A stretch of DNA of 47,754 nucleotides from Actinomycetota bacterium (GCA_030837345.1 JAUPKQ010000023.1:1-47754); one strand, 5' to 3'. Shown: positions 35,018 through 43,776, counted from the stretch's first letter. Numbers and translations: made by a program. Notes: a model not told the origin generated them from the sequence alone.

Positions 35018-35330
35018 GGCGTCGACCCCCTCATGCGTCGACCCGAGGCTGGCGCGCGCGGCGGGGCCCCGGAGTTGGTCATCCGTATCTCGTGCTGCAA
35101 CGGTACATCGTCGACAGCCCGTCCGGCATCCCGGCCCGGAGTATCGGCCCCATCGGATGCCCAGGTACCGGCTGTGGGGGGCGGGGATCGCTCACCGGGT
35201 GCCCCTCTTCCGGGGCGTGTAACGATTAGGTAACGTCGCCGAGGGTGGTGTCGTGACGGGGTGGCCGGCGTGATCGCGGAGGTGACTCGGCGTCTTTCGG
35301 TGGGAGATGTGACGGTGACATCGTGACGTC

Positions 35331-36074
35331 GTGACGTCACGCGATCTGCCGCCCGTCGTTCCGGTGACGGCGCTACGCGTCTACGAGCCGTTGGGTGCCT
35401 TCCCGGCGGCCCGGCGTCCGGAACTGGAGGCGCTGGCCGCTGACCCGGACGCCGGACGTCGCGTGGAAGCCGCTGAGCGCCTCGCGGCCTGGCGGTCGGT
35501 GCTGGGCGTCCCCTTTCCCGGGGTGCTCCGGGCTCGGGTGCTGAGAGCCGGTGACGGCCTCCTGCTGTGCCCCGTGGCTCTCGGACACGGCAGTCTCCCC
35601 CCGGAGCCCGGCCTGCCGGAGGGCTCCGCCGACGGTGTCCTGCCGGGCGTCACCTCCGTGGAGATGTCACACAGCCTGGTCCGGGCATGGGAGCTGCCCA
35701 TCGTCTGGCTCGCGATCGTGCGGACCGACGACCTCGCCCGTCGTGAGGAGCTCTGCCGGTACGTCCTCCCCCTGTCCGTCGCCCTGCCCCGGGCGGCGCG
35801 GACCCTGCAGGCGGTCCGGGAGGGTCTCGGGGAGGCGGGCGTCACCGAGGAGGCCGAAGAGCTGACGACATGGCTCGCGCAGTTCGATCCGGAGTCGTGG
35901 GTCGAGGTCGACTCGAGGCCCGTCGCGGCTCTCGTCGGAGGGGAGGACGGGGCCGACGATGTGCGTCTAGGTCTCGAGTGTCTAACGGTCGGCGATGCGG
36001 CTGGCGTCGCGGCGGCTTACCGGCGCATGAGCAAGCGGTCACATCGACTGGAAGAACTGTCCGTTTCGTCGTGA
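35331..36074 (+). CDS. conserved hypothetical protein, 247 aa
   Basis: Function not recognised. A soluble, Ala/Leu/Arg-rich, mostly helical protein with no signal peptide or membrane segment. Motif-like stretches are LRVYEPLGAFPAARR at the N-terminus, VTSVEMSHSLVRAWELPIVWLAIV in the middle (one of the more ordered parts) and DAAGVAAAYRRMSKRSHRLEELS at the end. It sits between purM/DUF3073 and bldC. The only in-frame start near the 5' end is the GTG at 35331, which lies within the palindrome GTGACGTCAC; a stop codon at 35310 blocks any longer form. No good Shine-Dalgarno. Confidence 0.7.
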   Translation: MTSRDLPPVVPVTALRVYEPLGAFPAARRPELEALAADPDAGRRVEAAERLAAWRSVLGVPFPGVLRARVLRAGDGLLLCPVALGHGSLPPEPGLPEGSADGVLPGVTSVEMSHSLVRAWELPIVWLAIVRTDDLARREELCRYVLPLSVALPRAARTLQAVREGLGEAGVTEEAEELTTWLAQFDPESWVEVDSRPVAALVGGEDGADDVRLGLECLTVGDAAGVAAAYRRMSKRSHRLEELSVSS

Positions 36075-36285
36075 AGGTCGGTACGCTGCGAAACGATCCG
36101 CGGAGGATACGGACGCATGTCGTGAAGGCTGCATACCCTGAGTTGACGCACCTTGACGGCATGTACTCCAAACGGGCAGTCCTTCGTCCCCAGGGGGGAT
36201 CATCAGTTCGAACAGTACCCGTAGTGGCATCTGACAGGGCACGATGTCCTTAGTCGGGGTATCCGCCCCGTTCATGGAGGATGAC

Positions 36286-36498
36286 ATGACCACCCGATCG
36301 CCCGACGCGGCCGAGCCCCTGCTCACGCCCGCCGAGGTTGCGGCCCTGTTCCGCGTTGACCCCAAGACTGTCACTCGGTGGGCCAAGGCAGGAAAGCTGT
36401 CGTCGATCCGCACCCTGGGTGGCCACCGCCGATACCGAGAGTCCGAGGTTCGCGCGCTGCTTGCCGGTATTCCGCAGCAGCGTACGGAGGAGGACTGA
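36286..36498 (+). CDS. bldC: BldC/MerR-like developmental transcription regulator
   Basis: 70-aa single-domain DNA-binding protein. The winged helix (LLTPAEVAALFRVDPKTVTRWAKAGKLSSIRTLGGHRRYRESEVRALL) is almost identical to what I recall of Streptomyces BldC, which binds direct repeats cooperatively and controls development. Many non-sporulating actinobacteria carry it too, so its presence does not prove sporulation. GGAGG (36276-36280) stands 5 nt before the ATG; the frame is open for 42 nt more upstream without homology. The 211-bp upstream region holds two TTGACG copies (near 36144 and 36154). Confidence 0.93.
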   Translation: MTTRSPDAAEPLLTPAEVAALFRVDPKTVTRWAKAGKLSSIRTLGGHRRYRESEVRALLAGIPQQRTEED

Positions 36499-36501
36499 CG
36501 G

Positions 36502-36522
36502 AAGGCGCTCTCGTGGCGCCTT
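36502..36522 (+). terminator. short hairpin after bldC
   Basis: AAGGCGC (36502-36508) pairs with GCGCCTT (36516-36522) 3 bp after the stop codon. A weak terminator candidate without a clear T-run. Confidence 0.45.
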
Positions 36523-36738
36523 GGCCCAGAGCGTTGCTCCCCGGGGGTTGACGCTCGCTCCGTCCCGATACGGGAGGTACCGAGACGGTCTGTCGGTTTC
36601 AGACGTGATCTCGCGTGAGGCTGTGGTTGCGCAGCCGAGGGTGAGACACGTTGCTCGGGGGTGAACTGGACGGCATGGTTCCGCATCACGCGGGGTCTGC
36701 CGGGCAGTTAAATGTGTGGTCACTCATGCATGATCGAC

Positions 36739-36787
36739 ATGCCGGTGTGGCCGACGGTCACCAGACGATCGTCGGTTGCACCGGCAT
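36739..36787. other. 18-bp hairpin in the gene-free region after bldC
   Basis: 36739-36756 and 36770-36787 pair over 18 bp with three G-U wobbles around a 13-nt loop. It lies in 36523-36891, about 370 bp in which I see no convincing gene; base use is less GC-biased than in the neighbours. The G-U pairs would pair only in RNA read from the plus strand (on the other strand they become A-C mismatches), which hints at a plus-strand transcript or a long 3' UTR. Confidence 0.4.
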
Positions 36788-36891
36788 TCGGCATCGCGTC
36801 AGCTGTGCTGTCTACGTTGCGTACGTTCTCCCAACTGGGCCAAGAGCGATGATCTCATAGGGCGGGCCCTGATGGTCCACCAATGGTGGAT

Positions 36892-37695
36892 CTAATCTGC
36901 CGAGGTTTCGTCCACGGACTCCGCCGGTCCCGTCCGCTCGTCGGAGGTCCGTTCCCTCTCCGCGGTGGGCGCCTGGCTCGGCTCCTCGTGCCGGGTGGGT
37001 TCCCTCTCCGAGGTGGGTTCCTGGGTGGGCTCTGGGTGCGTGCTGGGTTCCGAAGGTGTGGCCGGTTCCCGGGTCGGTTCCTTCGGCGTCGTCGGGGTGT
37101 CGGTCGGAGTGACGCGGGTGGGTTCCACCGTGACCGTGCCGCGGGTGGGCGTCGCCGTCCGGGCCGGTGTCGGCGTCGGCGTGACCTTCGGCGTCACCTT
37201 TGGCGACGGCTTCGCGACGACCTTCACGAGTGGTGTGCGGAGCGTCTTCGAGACGGGGGTCCGGGCCGTCGGGAAGGTGGTCCGCGCACGGTGTCGCCGG
37301 GTCGGGGACGCCCAGGTCTGGCGGACGCCCTGGACGCTGTCCCGGTCCGCCGCGAGCGGGAGGGGGACGTGCCGGGGGCCGGGGGCCGGGGGAACCGCCG
37401 CGGGTGCCGTCGGGGCCGATCTCGTCGGAAGAGGGACGGGGAGTTCCGAAGCGGCCCCCGCGAGCATGTCCCCGAGGCCGTTCGTCGTCGCCGACGGTTC
37501 GGGGTCGGTCCCGGCGGGCGGACCTTCCGCGCTGATGGTGATGGCGACGGGTCTTCCGGCTTCCCCTCCCGCCCACAGGCTGATCCCGACCATCACCACG
37601 ACCACCACGACGCTCCCGGTACCGATCAGCGCTGCCGAAGGCACCTCTGCGACGCGTGATGCCCGATGCTGGCCTCTGTACCCCATGTCGACCAT
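36892..37695 (-). CDS. membrane-anchored Pro/Thr-rich protein
   Basis: 267 aa. One transmembrane helix near residues 22-43 (AALIGTGSVVVVVVMVGISLW) follows a short cytosolic N-terminus. The rest is low complexity: Pro/Ala-rich, then a run of Thr-Pro units (TPTPTPARTATPTRGTVTVEPTRVTPTDTPTTPKEP) and a charged Glu/Arg/Thr tail. No enzyme domain. It could be a cell-wall-spanning stalk or linker. Because repeats of this kind open several frames, long ORFs also exist on the other strand; this frame is preferred for the membrane helix and the stop next to a small hairpin (36876-36890). Confidence 0.55.
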   Translation of the reverse strand: MVDMGYRGQHRASRVAEVPSAALIGTGSVVVVVVMVGISLWAGGEAGRPVAITISAEGPPAGTDPEPSATTNGLGDMLAGAASELPVPLPTRSAPTAPAAVPPAPGPRHVPLPLAADRDSVQGVRQTWASPTRRHRARTTFPTARTPVSKTLRTPLVKVVAKPSPKVTPKVTPTPTPARTATPTRGTVTVEPTRVTPTDTPTTPKEPTREPATPSEPSTHPEPTQEPTSEREPTRHEEPSQAPTAERERTSDERTGPAESVDETSAD

Positions 37696-37956
37696 CTCCC
37701 CCCGGGTCCGAAGGACGCAGGACCTGCGCCGAGAACCGTCCCGGCCAGCATCTCGCGCTGACGACCGAATGATCAGTAGATGTTAAGACATGTCCGAAAA
37801 CGCGGATCGGCTCGCGTCGCGCCGGACGACGTCGTCGCCTCGCCGTCGGGCGGTTCCGTCACCCGGCGCGACGCGGGAGCGACACCCGGCGCCTGCGGTG
37901 CGGTACCGGTGTCCGGCGGGGTTCCCGGCGCTGACCTGCGGACCCGGCGCTGATTC

Positions 37957-37996
37957 GCGGGGGCAGGTGCCGCACTGCGGGGGCAGATGCCGCCCT
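37957..37996. repeat. 20-bp tandem repeat in a 545-bp gene-free region
   Basis: GCGGGGGCAGGTGCCGCACT (37957-37976) is followed at once by GCGGGGGCAGATGCCGCCCT (37977-37996) and a degenerate third start. A CCCGGCGCTGA pair lies just upstream. The whole stretch 37696-38240 has no gene I can support; an AT-richer part near 38090-38140 could hold a promoter, and a CCGGGG/CCCCGG hairpin (38201-38221) precedes the next gene. Confidence 0.5.
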
Positions 37997-38240
37997 GCGC
38001 GGGCACGGCGCAAGGTTTTCTTCCGTCGGGCGGTGTGCGAAATGGTTACGCTCAATCCGAAAGACGTCGCGTGGTGCGGAAAACATGGGATGACGCGACG
38101 ATCGGTATTCGGATCTCAGGCTGTGCGGTATTTCCTGGGTCGTGTCCCCCCTGATCAAGCCCTCATTCCCCTACGCTCAGCCGGAGGGGGATAAAGGTTA
38201 CCGGGGTCGATTGATCCCCGGGCACGGGGGTGATGTGGTT

Positions 38241-39050
38241 GTGAACAGTTTCGATGACAGCCGTCTACGTGTGCTGGCCGCCATCGCGGCGGTCGAGGCC
38301 GCAGAGAGGGAGTGCCTTCAGGCGACGATGACCCAGGTCGTGGTGCTGGCAGCCGAGGCGGGGCTTTCCGGCGGCGTCCTCGTCGCCTTCCACGCGGCGC
38401 CACGGGGTGACGAGGTCTGGGCGCTCGACGACCAGGACTGCTCGCGGGAGGACGCCGTCCTGCAGGCCGTCGACCTTGCCGACGTCGGGGGACGTCGGTT
38501 CCGTCTGACCCAGTCCGGGCTCGCGTCGCTCTCGGTCGACGCGACCCTTCCGGAGCCTCGGGGATCGTTCGAGCAGTGCAGCCATCCCGGCTGCTTCCTG
38601 ACCGGCGCGTCGAGGTCCCACCGGATGCTCCACTCGGAGGGGGTCGCCGTGCCTCCTTCGACGCCGCTGCTCGGCGGCAGGCTCTGGCAGCGAGCCGTCC
38701 TCGCCTGGGTGGATCTGCACCGGGCTCTCGCCACCTGGACCGGTCGCTGGCTGGCCGCCAGCCTCGTCGTCGCCCCCGAGACCGGGGACGTCGCGAGCCT
38801 CGACCCGATCTACTGCCCGGATCGCGGGCAGGACTTCGAGGTGGTCACGTCGTTGCGCCTGTCGTCCGAGCCACTCCCCGCGGACGACCTGGAAGCGGCG
38901 CTGGCGACCGTGTTCGACGAGTCCGAGGGCGTGACGCCGGATCTGGTGGAACTCGATCTGCGGCGGTGGATGCACGGGGTCGGCATGGTCCTTCCCGGCT
39001 TTCCCGCACACGGTCCGGGGGAGTGTGAGTCCTCGGCCGAAGAACGCTGA
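38241..39050 (+). CDS. hypothetical protein, 269 aa
   Basis: Not recognised. Soluble, with no signal peptide or membrane segment. The N-terminal 60 residues (LRVLAAIAAVEAAERECLQATMTQVVVLAAEAG) look helical; a Cys-rich motif CSHPGCFLTG sits near residue 115, and DLDPIYCPDRGQDFE-like sequence (SLDPIYCPDRGQDFE) near 195. The two Cys-containing spots could bind metal, but this is speculative. Start uncertain: GTG 38235 or GTG 38241, with GGGGG at 38226-38230; the frame remains open to 38142. An inverted repeat follows the stop. Confidence 0.6.
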   Translation: MNSFDDSRLRVLAAIAAVEAAERECLQATMTQVVVLAAEAGLSGGVLVAFHAAPRGDEVWALDDQDCSREDAVLQAVDLADVGGRRFRLTQSGLASLSVDATLPEPRGSFEQCSHPGCFLTGASRSHRMLHSEGVAVPPSTPLLGGRLWQRAVLAWVDLHRALATWTGRWLAASLVVAPETGDVASLDPIYCPDRGQDFEVVTSLRLSSEPLPADDLEAALATVFDESEGVTPDLVELDLRRWMHGVGMVLPGFPAHGPGECESSAEER

Positions 39051-39052
39051 AA

Positions 39053-39079
39053 GTCACTCAATGCATTAATAAAGTGACT
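39053..39079. terminator. small AT-rich inverted repeat
   Basis: AGTCACT (39053-39059) and AGTGACT (39073-39079) pair around an AT-rich loop directly after the stop codon. It may be a weak terminator, or an operator in the promoter region of the next gene. Confidence 0.4.
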
Positions 39080-39247
39080 ATCGGTGAAATTGATTCCAGG
39101 ACAAAGCCGGACCGGCAGTGCATCACGCCGGTCCGGCGGTTACTCCTGGAGACGATGTCCGTGGAGCAACGTACGATCGGCGGTGCCTGGCACCGGTCAG
39201 CGACCGCGAAGGGCTCCGGCATGGTCGACAAGGTGAGAGGAACGGGT

Positions 39248-41095
39248 GTGGCGCACGAGACGCAGGGGCCGCCCGTGCACCCGGACCGGCCCGGTTCCCC
39301 CTCGTCGTCCGGGGTGATCATCCTGCGGCCTGCCTGGGCCGAACCTCCGGTGTCCGGCGGCGACGCGGCTCCCGACGGGCCGTCGCGGTTCCTGCGGGAC
39401 CTCGACCTCGACCGGTGGCGCCGCTGGTGGGTGAGTCTCCTCGTCGCGGTGCTGGCGGTGCTGATCGGGTCGCAGCTCTTCTGGTCGCACCGGGGAGCCT
39501 GGGTGGGTCACAACGGTGACCACTACTACTACGCCTCCACGGCCCTGCAGTACGCGGGAATGCCCTACGAAGAATCGTTGCGAATAGCAACCGATTACTT
39601 CGACTACCCCTACTCGGCCACCCAGCTCGACCTCGGATACCTCAATCCGGCGGTGGCCCCTCTCATCTATCCCCGGGTGGTCCTCGGGTTGCTCGCCCTG
39701 CCCGCCGTGGATCTCCTCGGGGTGGAGGGCGTGTGGTTCCCGGGATTCCTCAGCGGTTCGCTCTCCGTCGTGCTGCTGATGGTCCTGGCCGTGCGACGGG
39801 TCGGCCGCGTCGGGCTGCTGGCGCTGCCGATCCTGATCGGCGTCACCCGCTACGCCCCGGAGTTCATGTTCGGCATCTACGCCGAGGCGCCCGTCATCCT
39901 GGCGGCGGTCCTGATGCTCCTGGCGTTTCCGCTGGGACGGGCGCGCCGGACCTGGTGGCACGCCCTCGCCGCCGCGGGACTCGTTCCCCTGATCATGCTG
40001 TCCCGCCAGGTGCCGATCCTGACGATCGGGATGGTGATGGGGGGCTGGCTGTGGGCCTGGATCGGCAGCCGCCGCTTCTTCAACCCCTGGCTGCCGTTCG
40101 CCCTGACCATCCCCCCCGCCACCGTGTTCAGCTACTGGCTGCTGTCGGTCTGGGCGCCGTACGACGCCATGCCGTACCTCTACTCGATGACCGGGTCGTC
40201 GAACGTCCAGGAACTGATGCAGGCGTTGCCCAGCATGTGGTCGGTCAGCGTCGGCAGCGACTGGAACGAACTGGTATCGGGCGACTTCCCGGTGATCGTC
40301 CTCGCCCTCCTGGGGCTCGCCGGGCTCGTGCTCGTCGTCCGCAACCCGATGGCAGGGGTGTTCCTCGGGAGTCTGGGATCCGGTGTCGCGACGGAACTTC
40401 TCAACGGGCAGCCGAACTCCTTCCGCTACTTCGCGCCGTCCCTGCCCGTCGTGCTGCTGCTCGCGGCCCTGGCGATCTCGTGGCTGTTCCACGGCGGCTT
40501 CGCGCTCGTCGCCCGGCGGGTGGGCCTCCCGGTCCCGGACTGGCCCGGCGCCCATCTGATCCGGGGACAGTCACGGCACCGGTCAGGGGTGGTGCACGTC
40601 CTCCCCGACGGCCGGATGCGCATCAGCCGGGAACCTGACCCCGGGCCGCCCCCCACCCGGTACGGCCCGTTCGCCGCCGCCGTCACCGCCTGGGGAACGG
40701 TCCTCGCCGTCCTGGTCGGCGCCGTCTCGACGCACGCCGAGGCCCCGATGACCGCTGGCCGCTCCGAACGCGTCTCCGCCGGAGCCTTCGCCAGGAGCAA
40801 GATCGGCAAGAACAAGCCCTGGCCGTTCTCAGCCCAGGAAGGCACGCTGATCTGCACCGGCGACGACTTCCAGATGTGGTTCGTCACCCCTGACGGCACG
40901 CGGTACGCCCTCTCGGGGACGGCGATGGCGTCGTCCTGGGCGCCACGGATCCTCGACCTCGCCCCGGCGCCGCCCGCGTACGCCTGGCCGGAGCTCCGGC
41001 CGTTCCTCACCGAGGGCATGCGCCTGTGCGGCGCTGACCGCGCCTACCAGAGCGAAGCCCCCGTGAGGCGTGAGCCCGCGGCGAAGCGTCCCTGA
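39248..41095 (+). CDS. polytopic membrane protein, glycosyltransferase (GT-C)-like
   Basis: About 615 aa. After a hydrophilic N-terminus come some ten or more membrane helices (residues about 55-470). The first extracytoplasmic loop has GHNGDHYYYASTALQYAG with an acidic-aromatic motif, reminiscent of the conserved Asp in the first loop of GT-C polyprenyl-phosphate-sugar transferases. A final helix near 505 and a soluble extracytoplasmic domain with two Cys follow. The role could be transfer of a lipid-linked sugar, supported by the GT2 gene next door; no family name is certain. The start is uncertain: GTG 39248 has GAGAGG 7 nt upstream; ATG 39155 is an alternative. Confidence 0.65.
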   Translation: MAHETQGPPVHPDRPGSPSSSGVIILRPAWAEPPVSGGDAAPDGPSRFLRDLDLDRWRRWWVSLLVAVLAVLIGSQLFWSHRGAWVGHNGDHYYYASTALQYAGMPYEESLRIATDYFDYPYSATQLDLGYLNPAVAPLIYPRVVLGLLALPAVDLLGVEGVWFPGFLSGSLSVVLLMVLAVRRVGRVGLLALPILIGVTRYAPEFMFGIYAEAPVILAAVLMLLAFPLGRARRTWWHALAAAGLVPLIMLSRQVPILTIGMVMGGWLWAWIGSRRFFNPWLPFALTIPPATVFSYWLLSVWAPYDAMPYLYSMTGSSNVQELMQALPSMWSVSVGSDWNELVSGDFPVIVLALLGLAGLVLVVRNPMAGVFLGSLGSGVATELLNGQPNSFRYFAPSLPVVLLLAALAISWLFHGGFALVARRVGLPVPDWPGAHLIRGQSRHRSGVVHVLPDGRMRISREPDPGPPPTRYGPFAAAVTAWGTVLAVLVGAVSTHAEAPMTAGRSERVSAGAFARSKIGKNKPWPFSAQEGTLICTGDDFQMWFVTPDGTRYALSGTAMASSWAPRILDLAPAPPAYAWPELRPFLTEGMRLCGADRAYQSEAPVRREPAAKRP

Positions 41096-41134
41096 CGCCG
41101 GGGGAGGCCGGGGACACCGCGGGGACACCGGCCC

Positions 41135-42067
41135 TCAGTCGGGTGTCGCCTGGATGTCCAGCACGAGGGCCTGGATCAGCATCTGCGTCCCCACGAGGAA
41201 CGGTGTGACGGCGAGCAGGACCGTCCCCGCCGTCGCCGTCGTCGGCCCGAGGGTGTTCAGCAGGACCCAGACGCCGACGAGGACCCCGAAGGTCACCAGC
41301 AGGGAGCCGACGAACAGCAGGAGCGCGATCGGGGAGAACGACCAGAGGACGTACTTGAGCCACACCCGGCGCCAGAAGCCGCAGAACAGCAGCCGCAGCA
41401 GCCGGAAGACCACGCTCCGCAGGCGGATGTGGGACACCTCGTCCCGGTACACCGCGGGGACGGGGACGTCGAGAGCCCGGACGTCGAGGATGTTCAGCCA
41501 GATCAGCAGGTCGTTCTCGAACTCGTAGCGACGGGACACCCGGTCGAGCGGCAGCCGGCGCAACACGTCGGTGCGGACGGCCGTGTAGCCGTTCTGCGGG
41601 TCGACGAGGTGCCAGTACCCCGAGGCGACCTTCGTGAGGAAGGTCAGGACCACGTTCCCGAAGATCCGGTAGCGGGGCATCCCCCGGAAGCTGGAGGTCG
41701 AGAAGAAGCGGTTCGCCTTCGTGAACCCGTAACCGTCGGCGACGATCGGATCCAGCAGGGCGGGCAGGTAGTCGGGATCCATCTGGTTGTCGCCGGCCAT
41801 GACGACGGCGATGTCCGCCCCGAGCTCGATCGCTCGTTGGTGGCCGGTGAGGATGGCCCCGCCCACCCCCGTGTTGCGTTCGTGCCGGATCACCTCGACC
41901 CGGGGATCACCCACCGCCCGGGCGGCCTCGCTCGTGCCGTCCGGACTCGCGTCGTCCACGACGACGATGTGGTCGACGATCGATGGCGCGTTACGGATGA
42001 CGTCCCCGACGTGCCGTTCCTCGTGGAAAGCAGGCACGACGACAGCGATCCGCTGCCCCGCATACAT
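41135..42067 (-). CDS. GT2 family glycosyltransferase with C-terminal membrane helices
   Basis: 310 aa, resembling dolichol/polyprenyl-phosphate mannose or glucose synthases. The GT-A fold shows VVVPAFHEERHVGDVI, VVVDDASPDGTSE, HERNTGVGGAILTGHQRA and the metal-site equivalent MAGDNQMDPDYL, plus ALDVPVPAVYRDEVSHI. Two hydrophobic helices (about 240-300) anchor it in the membrane. It probably makes a polyprenyl-phosphate sugar donor on the cytosolic face, possibly for the convergent membrane protein at 39248-41095. No clear terminator lies in the 39 bp between them. Confidence 0.87.
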   Translation of the reverse strand: MYAGQRIAVVVPAFHEERHVGDVIRNAPSIVDHIVVVDDASPDGTSEAARAVGDPRVEVIRHERNTGVGGAILTGHQRAIELGADIAVVMAGDNQMDPDYLPALLDPIVADGYGFTKANRFFSTSSFRGMPRYRIFGNVVLTFLTKVASGYWHLVDPQNGYTAVRTDVLRRLPLDRVSRRYEFENDLLIWLNILDVRALDVPVPAVYRDEVSHIRLRSVVFRLLRLLFCGFWRRVWLKYVLWSFSPIALLLFVGSLLVTFGVLVGVWVLLNTLGPTTATAGTVLLAVTPFLVGTQMLIQALVLDIQATPD

Positions 42068-42144
42068 CAGAACTGGCCCCTCACTGGTGCGATCATCTCG
42101 ATGCGATCATCGAGTCGACCGTCCGGATTCTGGCACAGCCGGGG

Positions 42145-42669
42145 TCAACGGTCGCGCGTTCGGTCCGGACCACCTCTCCCGGAGAGGCGGCTCCGGGAGA
42201 GGTGGCTCGGCGAGAGCGGTAGCGGTGACGGGGGTTTGATCTCCTCCAGCCGTAACAGCGTGGTGAGCCGTTGACCACCCCGCGTCGCCAGCCGGGTGAG
42301 GACGACCTGGAGTTCGGCGACGTCCCGCGCGACGATCAGCAGCATCGCGTCGGTCTCGCCCGCCACCCAGTCCGCCGAGATCACCTGCGGGAGCTCACGG
42401 CAGGTCTCGATGAACCCCCGGGTCGCGACCGGATCGTTCCGCACCATTGTCACCGACACGTACACCTGGAGCGGAAGACCGACCAGGGACGGGTCGAGCC
42501 TGGCGATCACCTGCCGGACGACGCCGCTCTCCTTCAGGCGCCGGATCCGGTGCAGCGTGGCCGCGGGGGACAGGCCGACCTCCCGGGCGAGTTCGACGTT
42601 CGTCCGGTCGGCGTCCACCTGGAGCAGCGCCAGCAGTTCGATGTCAACATCGTCCAGTTCCGTCGCCAT
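42145..42669 (-). CDS. Lrp/AsnC family transcriptional regulator
   Basis: 174 aa. The N-terminal helix-turn-helix (LDDVDIELLALLQVDADRTNVELAREVGLSPAATLHRIRRLKESGVV) and the C-terminal RAM ligand/oligomerisation domain (QVYVSVTMV ... FIETCRELPQVISADWVAGETDAMLLIVARDV) are complete; the last 28 residues are a Ser/Arg-rich tail. Divergent from an EamA exporter, which it probably controls in response to an amino acid. ATG 42669 matches the family start; ATG 42681 lies upstream in the operator. No Shine-Dalgarno is visible. Confidence 0.9.
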   Translation of the reverse strand: MATELDDVDIELLALLQVDADRTNVELAREVGLSPAATLHRIRRLKESGVVRQVIARLDPSLVGLPLQVYVSVTMVRNDPVATRGFIETCRELPQVISADWVAGETDAMLLIVARDVAELQVVLTRLATRGGQRLTTLLRLEEIKPPSPLPLSPSHLSRSRLSGRGGPDRTRDR

Positions 42670-42672
42670 GTC

Positions 42673-42689
42673 ACCGAACATTATTCGGT
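42673..42689. promoter_or_regulatory. Lrp-type palindromic operator
   Basis: ACCGAACATTATTCGGT has 6-bp arms (ACCGAA/TTCGGT) around an AT-rich 5-bp centre, as in many Lrp/AsnC sites. It lies 4 bp upstream of the regulator start, facing the EamA gene. Confidence 0.6.
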
Positions 42690-42741
42690 TCAGGAGTGTC
42701 ACAGCCCGCGAAAGGCCGGGTGTCGTTCCACCATTCTCACT

Positions 42742-43776
42742 GTGAGCATCGCCGTGAGCCTCCCCGTGACCAGCCGTCGTCTCCCCCTCGTCGCGCTCGC
42801 CCTGTCCGGGGTCCTCTGGGGTACCTCCGCACCGTTGACCAAGGTGGCGCTCGGGGTTCTCGACCCCGGCTGGCTCGCCGTCGCCCGGTTCGTGCTCGCT
42901 GGGCTGCCTCTCGCGTGGGTGGCCCGGCACCGGCTGCGCGCGGCGGCGTCCTGGCCGGTCCTCGGCTGGGGAGCCGTCGGCTACGGCCTGGTCATCGCGC
43001 TCTGGAACGCGGGCCTCGCCCGGACGAGCGTCACCCACGGCGCGTTGATGGTCGGTGCCGTCCCCGCGCTCGTGGCCGTCGTCGCCCTGCTCTCACGCCG
43101 GGGGACCGCGGGGCGGAGGGCCTGGGCCGGGTACGCCGTCGCGACGGGCGGTGTCGTCCTGGTCGCGGTCGGCGGAGGGAGCGCCTCCTTGACGGGTGAC
43201 CTGCTCGTGCTCGCCTCGATGACGCTCTCGGCCGTGTTCACGGTGGCACAGGCCGGACTCCTTGAGGGCCGGGACCCGGTGGCCGTCACCGCCGTCCAGC
43301 TCGGCTCCTCGACCGTGGTGGCGGTGCCGCTGGCCGCCGTCCTCGACGGTCCCCTCACCGTCGGCGGAGCGTCCGTCCTCGACCTCTCCTCCTTCGTCGC
43401 CCACGGCCCCGGCCTGCTCGCGGTGGCCGCGCTGGCCCTCGCAGGGACGCTGCTGCCCTTCACTCTGTTCGCCTGGGGACAGTCACGGACGACGCCGGAG
43501 GTCGCCGGTGCCTTCCTCAACCTCGAGCCGGTCGTCGGCTCCGGCATGGGGGCCCTCGTCTTCGGTGACCTCTTCGGTCCCGTCCAGGCGATCGGTGCCC
43601 TCGCCGTGCTCGGCGGCATCGCGTTGAGCACGCTCCCGGGGGCGGAACGCCGCGCCGTCCGCCCGGGTGGCCACGGGACGCCCACGCGGACGACGTCCGG
43701 CCCGGTCGTCCGGACGGCGAGCACGGTGGATGTCGTGAGGCTTCCTGGACCGGTCGGAGCTACCGTGGGTCAATGA
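42742..43776 (+). CDS. EamA/DMT family transporter
   Basis: 344-aa inner membrane protein made of two EamA repeats of five helices each (first: LSGVLWGTSAPLTKVALGVLDPGWLAVARF; second: LVLASMTLSAVFTVAQAGLLEG ... FLNLEPVVGSGMGALVFGD). Likely exports an amino acid or related metabolite, controlled by the divergent Lrp protein. Three in-frame GTG codons are close together (42742, 42754, 42766); the first gives the best N-terminus. The open frame extends 470 nt further upstream because it is antisense to the regulator. Its stop overlaps the next ATG (ATGA). Confidence 0.85.
   Translation: MSIAVSLPVTSRRLPLVALALSGVLWGTSAPLTKVALGVLDPGWLAVARFVLAGLPLAWVARHRLRAAASWPVLGWGAVGYGLVIALWNAGLARTSVTHGALMVGAVPALVAVVALLSRRGTAGRRAWAGYAVATGGVVLVAVGGGSASLTGDLLVLASMTLSAVFTVAQAGLLEGRDPVAVTAVQLGSSTVVAVPLAAVLDGPLTVGGASVLDLSSFVAHGPGLLAVAALALAGTLLPFTLFAWGQSRTTPEVAGAFLNLEPVVGSGMGALVFGDLFGPVQAIGALAVLGGIALSTLPGAERRAVRPGGHGTPTRTTSGPVVRTASTVDVVRLPGPVGATVGQ

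Noticed and set aside
36883-37786. Plus-strand open frames opposite the Pro/Thr-rich membrane protein
   Set aside because: They are equally long but give Arg/Gly- or Val/Gly-rich sequence without a membrane helix or motif; the minus-strand frame has a clear helix and a sensible stop. Some doubt remains.
37790-38194. Plus-strand frame of 134 codons
   Set aside because: Low-complexity Arg/Pro/Cys content, no Shine-Dalgarno and overlap with tandem repeats; not supported as a gene.
38160-38240. Riboswitch-like leader (ydaO/c-di-AMP type) before the 38241 gene
   Set aside because: Only one simple hairpin is evident and the conserved core could not be matched by eye.
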